Assembly: GCA_016841725.1 (NCBI GenBank)
Contig: JAENYP010000003.1
Span: forward strand, 124,001 to 188,000
Length of the DNA stretch: 64,000 bases
From: Thermincola carboxydiphila
GTDB taxonomy: Bacteria > Bacillota > Thermincolia > Thermincolales > UBA2595
Reading direction: 5' to 3'
Below, piece after piece: positions 61,679 to 64,000 of this stretch (positions are counted from its first letter, which is position 1; every line of letters begins with the position of its first letter). The position numbers and the translations under genes were made by a program. The notes under the pieces are model-generated. The model saw only the letters and a program-made list of their open reading frames with translations. It had not been told where the DNA came from and did not search any database.

Positions 61679-62629
61679 ATGTCTTTTTCCACTGATACCA
61701 AAAATGAACTGGCCCGGGTTATGGCTCAAAAACCATGCTGCCAGACTGCTGAACTGGCTGCCCTGGTTAAGATGGACGGCCTTATCCAGATTAGCGGACG
61801 GCACCGGCTTTCTCTGCATCTGATAACTGAAAGCGCTGCGGTGGCCCGCAAATTAATTACCTATTTGAAAAATCTTTATGGGGTCCATACGGATATTCTT
61901 ATTAAAAAGAAAAACAAACTGAAAAAAAATAATGTCTATCTGGTCAGGATGCTAACCCCGGATGATGTGGCCACAGTGCTTCGTTCCCTTGGAATGATTG
62001 ATGAATTGGGCCGGCTGTTGGATGACATCAAACCAGATCTGTTAAAGAAGGAATGCTGCCGGAGGTCTTATCTTCGCGGAACTTTTCTCGGCGGCGGTTC
62101 AGTGAGTGACCCCGAGGGGGATTACCATCTTGAGATTCTTGTCAATGATGAAGAATTCAGCCGGGAATTATGTAATATTCTGAAACGGTATGACCTGGCG
62201 GCAGGAATTAACAGAAGGAAGAACTGGGATGTGGTTTATCTGAAGGGCAGTGAGGACATCATTAAGCTGCTTAACCTGATGGGAGCTCACGGGGCCTTGT
62301 TAAACTTTGAAAATGTCAGGATCTATAAAGATGTCAGAAATCAGGTTAACCGACTGGTCAATTGTGAAACGGCAAATCTGAACAAGACTGTCAATGCCGC
62401 TGTCAGGCAGGTTGAGGATATCAGGCTGATTGACAGGGTCATAGGCCTGGCGAAGCTTCCTGACAATCTCAGGATAATAGCTGAACACCGCCTCACTTAT
62501 CCCGATATCAGTCTCAAGGAATTGGGGGAGATGGTGAAACCCAAAATAGGCAAATCCGGGGTGAACCACCGGATGAGAAGAGTACAAAGAATTGCGGAAA
62601 AGATCAGGGAAACCATGAAAGCCGAATAA
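61679..62629 (+). CDS. whiA: DNA-binding protein WhiA
   Basis: 316 residues. The N-terminal homing-endonuclease-like fold has [12 protein letters not shown] at the start and [20 protein letters not shown] near 127-146 (the degenerate LAGLIDADG). The C-terminal helix-turn-helix ([17 protein letters not shown] near 268) and [17 protein letters not shown] complete it. WhiA acts as a developmental regulator in actinomycetes and in Firmicutes affects cell division and chromosome segregation. Standard third member of rapZ-yvcK-whiA. Confidence 0.96.
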   Translation: MSFSTDTKNELARVMAQKPCCQTAELAALVKMDGLIQISGRHRLSLHLITESAAVARKLITYLKNLYGVHTDILIKKKNKLKKNNVYLVRMLTPDDVATVLRSLGMIDELGRLLDDIKPDLLKKECCRRSYLRGTFLGGGSVSDPEGDYHLEILVNDEEFSRELCNILKRYDLAAGINRRKNWDVVYLKGSEDIIKLLNLMGAHGALLNFENVRIYKDVRNQVNRLVNCETANLNKTVNAAVRQVEDIRLIDRVIGLAKLPDNLRIIAEHRLTYPDISLKELGEMVKPKIGKSGVNHRMRRVQRIAEKIRETMKAE

Positions 62630-62729
62630 GGACATATTTTGCCTGCATAGTATTATATTAACCGTAAAAGCAGGAAAACAACGGGGATTCACAGAAACAT
62701 TACTTATATTAAGTTAAGGAGTGGCTTTT

Positions 62730-64000
62730 ATGCGTATGGGGTTTGGGCTCTACCAGGAGCAAACACAAAAACTTATGATGACCCCTGAACTAAGGCTGGC
62801 AATAAAAATTCTGCAGTTTTCGACTGTTGAACTTACAGAATATATCGAAAATGAACTGGTGGAGAATCCACTGCTGGAAATTGCCGAAACTGCTGCGGAT
62901 ACGGTTGATTCCGCAGATTCCCCTGGTGACATCGAACGCGAGAACTCCGCCGAACAGGATTCTAAAGATGAAATGGAAAAGGTGGATATTGACTGGGAAC
63001 AGTATTTTGATGATGGTACCAGCTACCGGAATGAGTTTACTCTTAACCGTCAGGAAGAAACCCCGCGTTATGAAAATTTTATCGCAGAAGTCCCCACCCT
63101 TCAGGAGTATTTGATGTTTCAACTGGCGCTCACCCCTTTGGGTGCCGAAGAGAAATCAGTGGGGGAATTCTTTATCGGAAACATTGATGATAACGGCTAT
63201 CTGCATTGTTCCACAGAGGAGACTGCGGTCAAGTGCAATGTTCCTTCAGATACCGCTGAAAAGGTTCTGGGAATTATTCAGGGCATGGAGCCCCCCGGAG
63301 TAGGCGCCAGGGACCTTAAGGAGTGCCTGTTGATACAGTATGCACAGCTTGAAATTAAAAATAATCTGCTGAAAGAGATTATCTGTGATTACCTGCAGGA
63401 AGTTGCCGCCGGAAAAATCATGAAAGTTGCCAAAAGGCTGGGTGTTCAGCTGTATGAGATGCAGGAGGCAATGGATCTCCTGAAATTGCTTGAGCCAAAG
63501 CCGGGGAGGAGATTTTCACCTACTGACAGGACCCGGTACATTATTCCTGATGTTGTTGTGGAAAAGGTGGACCATGAATATATTATCCTTGTCAATGATG
63601 TTTCCACACCGCGTCTTACAGTTAGTAATGCTTATAAAAAGTTTGTCAAGGGAAGCAATGCTGATCAGGAAAGCCGCAAGTATATAGAGGAAAAGCTTAA
63701 CTCTGCCGTCTGGTTAATGAAGAGTATTGAACAGCGCCGGGAGACTCTTTATAAGGTTTCCCGCTGTATAGTTGATTTCCAGAAGGATTTTTTTGACAAT
63801 GGCATAAAGCACCTGAAAAGCATGAACCTGAGAAATGTGGCCGAAACCCTGGGGGTACACGAATCAACCGTAAGCAGGGCTGCTGCCGGTAAGTACATGC
63901 AAACACCCCGGGGATTGTTTGAAATGAAGTTTTTCTTTTCCAGCGGTGTCTCTAACGTTCATGGCACATCAACCTCTGCAGAGGCTGTAAAAAAAATAAT
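62730..64000 (+). CDS. rpoN: RNA polymerase sigma-54 factor, 3' end cut by window
   Basis: Open frame from ATG 62730 (AAGGAG 8 nt upstream) through the window edge; 423 residues visible. Region I Gln-rich activator-binding segment GLYQEQTQKLMMTPELRLAI with LQFSTVEL, acidic region II (residues 60-95), and the core-binding region III: LQEYLMFQLALTPL, NIDDNGYL, GMEPPGVGARDLKECLLIQ, FSPTDRTRYIIPD. The HTH start (LRNVAETLGVHESTVSRA) is at the right edge; the RpoN box lies outside. Directs enhancer-dependent promoters with AAA+ activators. Just 100 bp after whiA. Confidence 0.97.
   Translation, partial: MRMGFGLYQEQTQKLMMTPELRLAIKILQFSTVELTEYIENELVENPLLEIAETAADTVDSADSPGDIERENSAEQDSKDEMEKVDIDWEQYFDDGTSYRNEFTLNRQEETPRYENFIAEVPTLQEYLMFQLALTPLGAEEKSVGEFFIGNIDDNGYLHCSTEETAVKCNVPSDTAEKVLGIIQGMEPPGVGARDLKECLLIQYAQLEIKNNLLKEIICDYLQEVAAGKIMKVAKRLGVQLYEMQEAMDLLKLLEPKPGRRFSPTDRTRYIIPDVVVEKVDHEYIILVNDVSTPRLTVSNAYKKFVKGSNADQESRKYIEEKLNSAVWLMKSIEQRRETLYKVSRCIVDFQKDFFDNGIKHLKSMNLRNVAETLGVHESTVSRAAAGKYMQTPRGLFEMKFFFSSGVSNVHGTSTSAEAVKKI

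Noticed and set aside
1-64000. CRISPR array, tRNA or rRNA genes, intact insertion sequence
   Set aside because: No regularly spaced direct repeats, no cloverleaf or rRNA core motifs, and no transposase-like ORF were found by eye.

Overview
The window reads as the chromosome of a motile, endospore-forming, low-to-mid-GC Firmicute of the Clostridia (Peptococcaceae/Desulfotomaculum-like by gene order; this is inference, no marker rRNA is present). Evidence: a FliS/MotAB flagellar context, a CdaS-like diadenylate cyclase and a YhcN/YlaJ sporulation lipoprotein, the rapZ-yvcK-whiA block, prfB with an in-frame TGA, an M-box riboswitch, and frequent GTG/TTG starts with strong Shine-Dalgarno sequences. 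No tRNA, rRNA, CRISPR array or intact transposase was seen.

Layout. (1) 1-11155: an AT-richer glycan-building cluster, cut at the left edge: a CMP-sugar cytidylyltransferase/PseG fusion, two ATP-grasp ligases, two methyltransferases, a DXS-like thiamine-diphosphate enzyme and an SDR, then the remnant of an NAD-dependent sugar epimerase (8447-8852) and a GH57-like protein. It runs into (2) 11203-12256, fliS and a FlgN/FliT-like gene behind a SigD-type promoter, so the cluster most likely decorates flagellin. (3) 12315-14100: a zinc-ribbon protein with a structured leader, a cold-shock protein, and ribosome hibernation factor HPF. (4) 14278-18426: a conserved unknown, a 25-residue membrane peptide, tandem membrane HD-GYP proteins and a DUF5317 protein. 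(5) 18465-29526: secA, an AAA/DUF4143 ATPase on the opposite strand, motAB, an HD-GGDEF hybrid, prfB (programmed frameshift), a YitT transporter-like protein and split transketolase. (6) 29568-31574: a long hairpin, a broken HD phosphohydrolase with a small partner gene, and a 400-base AT-rich gap. (7) 31575-37911: ftsEX, an EnvC-like M23 hydrolase activator, CtpA, a PDZ membrane protein, a small zinc ribbon and a family-4 uracil-DNA glycosylase. (8) 37938-41621: cdaS, an M-box Mg2+ riboswitch that drives only a 34-codon ORF, mgtE and corA. (9) 41872-48599: uvrB-uvrA-uvrC, followed by a MITE-like inverted repeat. (10) 48879-58737: YvlD-like protein, HAD phosphatase, then an alpha-glucan/sugar-phosphate block (glucodextranase-C-like surface protein, GH15, glycogen debranching enzyme, PGI/PMI, two PHP phosphoesterases around a ROK glucokinase). 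(11) 58794-64000: rapZ, yvcK, YhcN-like lipoprotein, whiA and the 5' part of rpoN (sigma-54), cut by the right edge.

Themes. Flagellar assembly and drive (FliS, MotAB), c-di-GMP turnover (two HD-GYP, one HD-GGDEF), c-di-AMP synthesis (CdaS), ribosome hibernation, SOS-type excision repair and alpha-glucan breakdown into glycolysis, the last next to YvcK/RapZ, which tune carbon flow and envelope precursors. The least-explained parts are the glycan cluster with its paired DXS-like/SDR enzymes, the M-box unit with a 34-codon ORF, the leader of the zinc-ribbon gene, and a PHP gene that appears to start at ATT.
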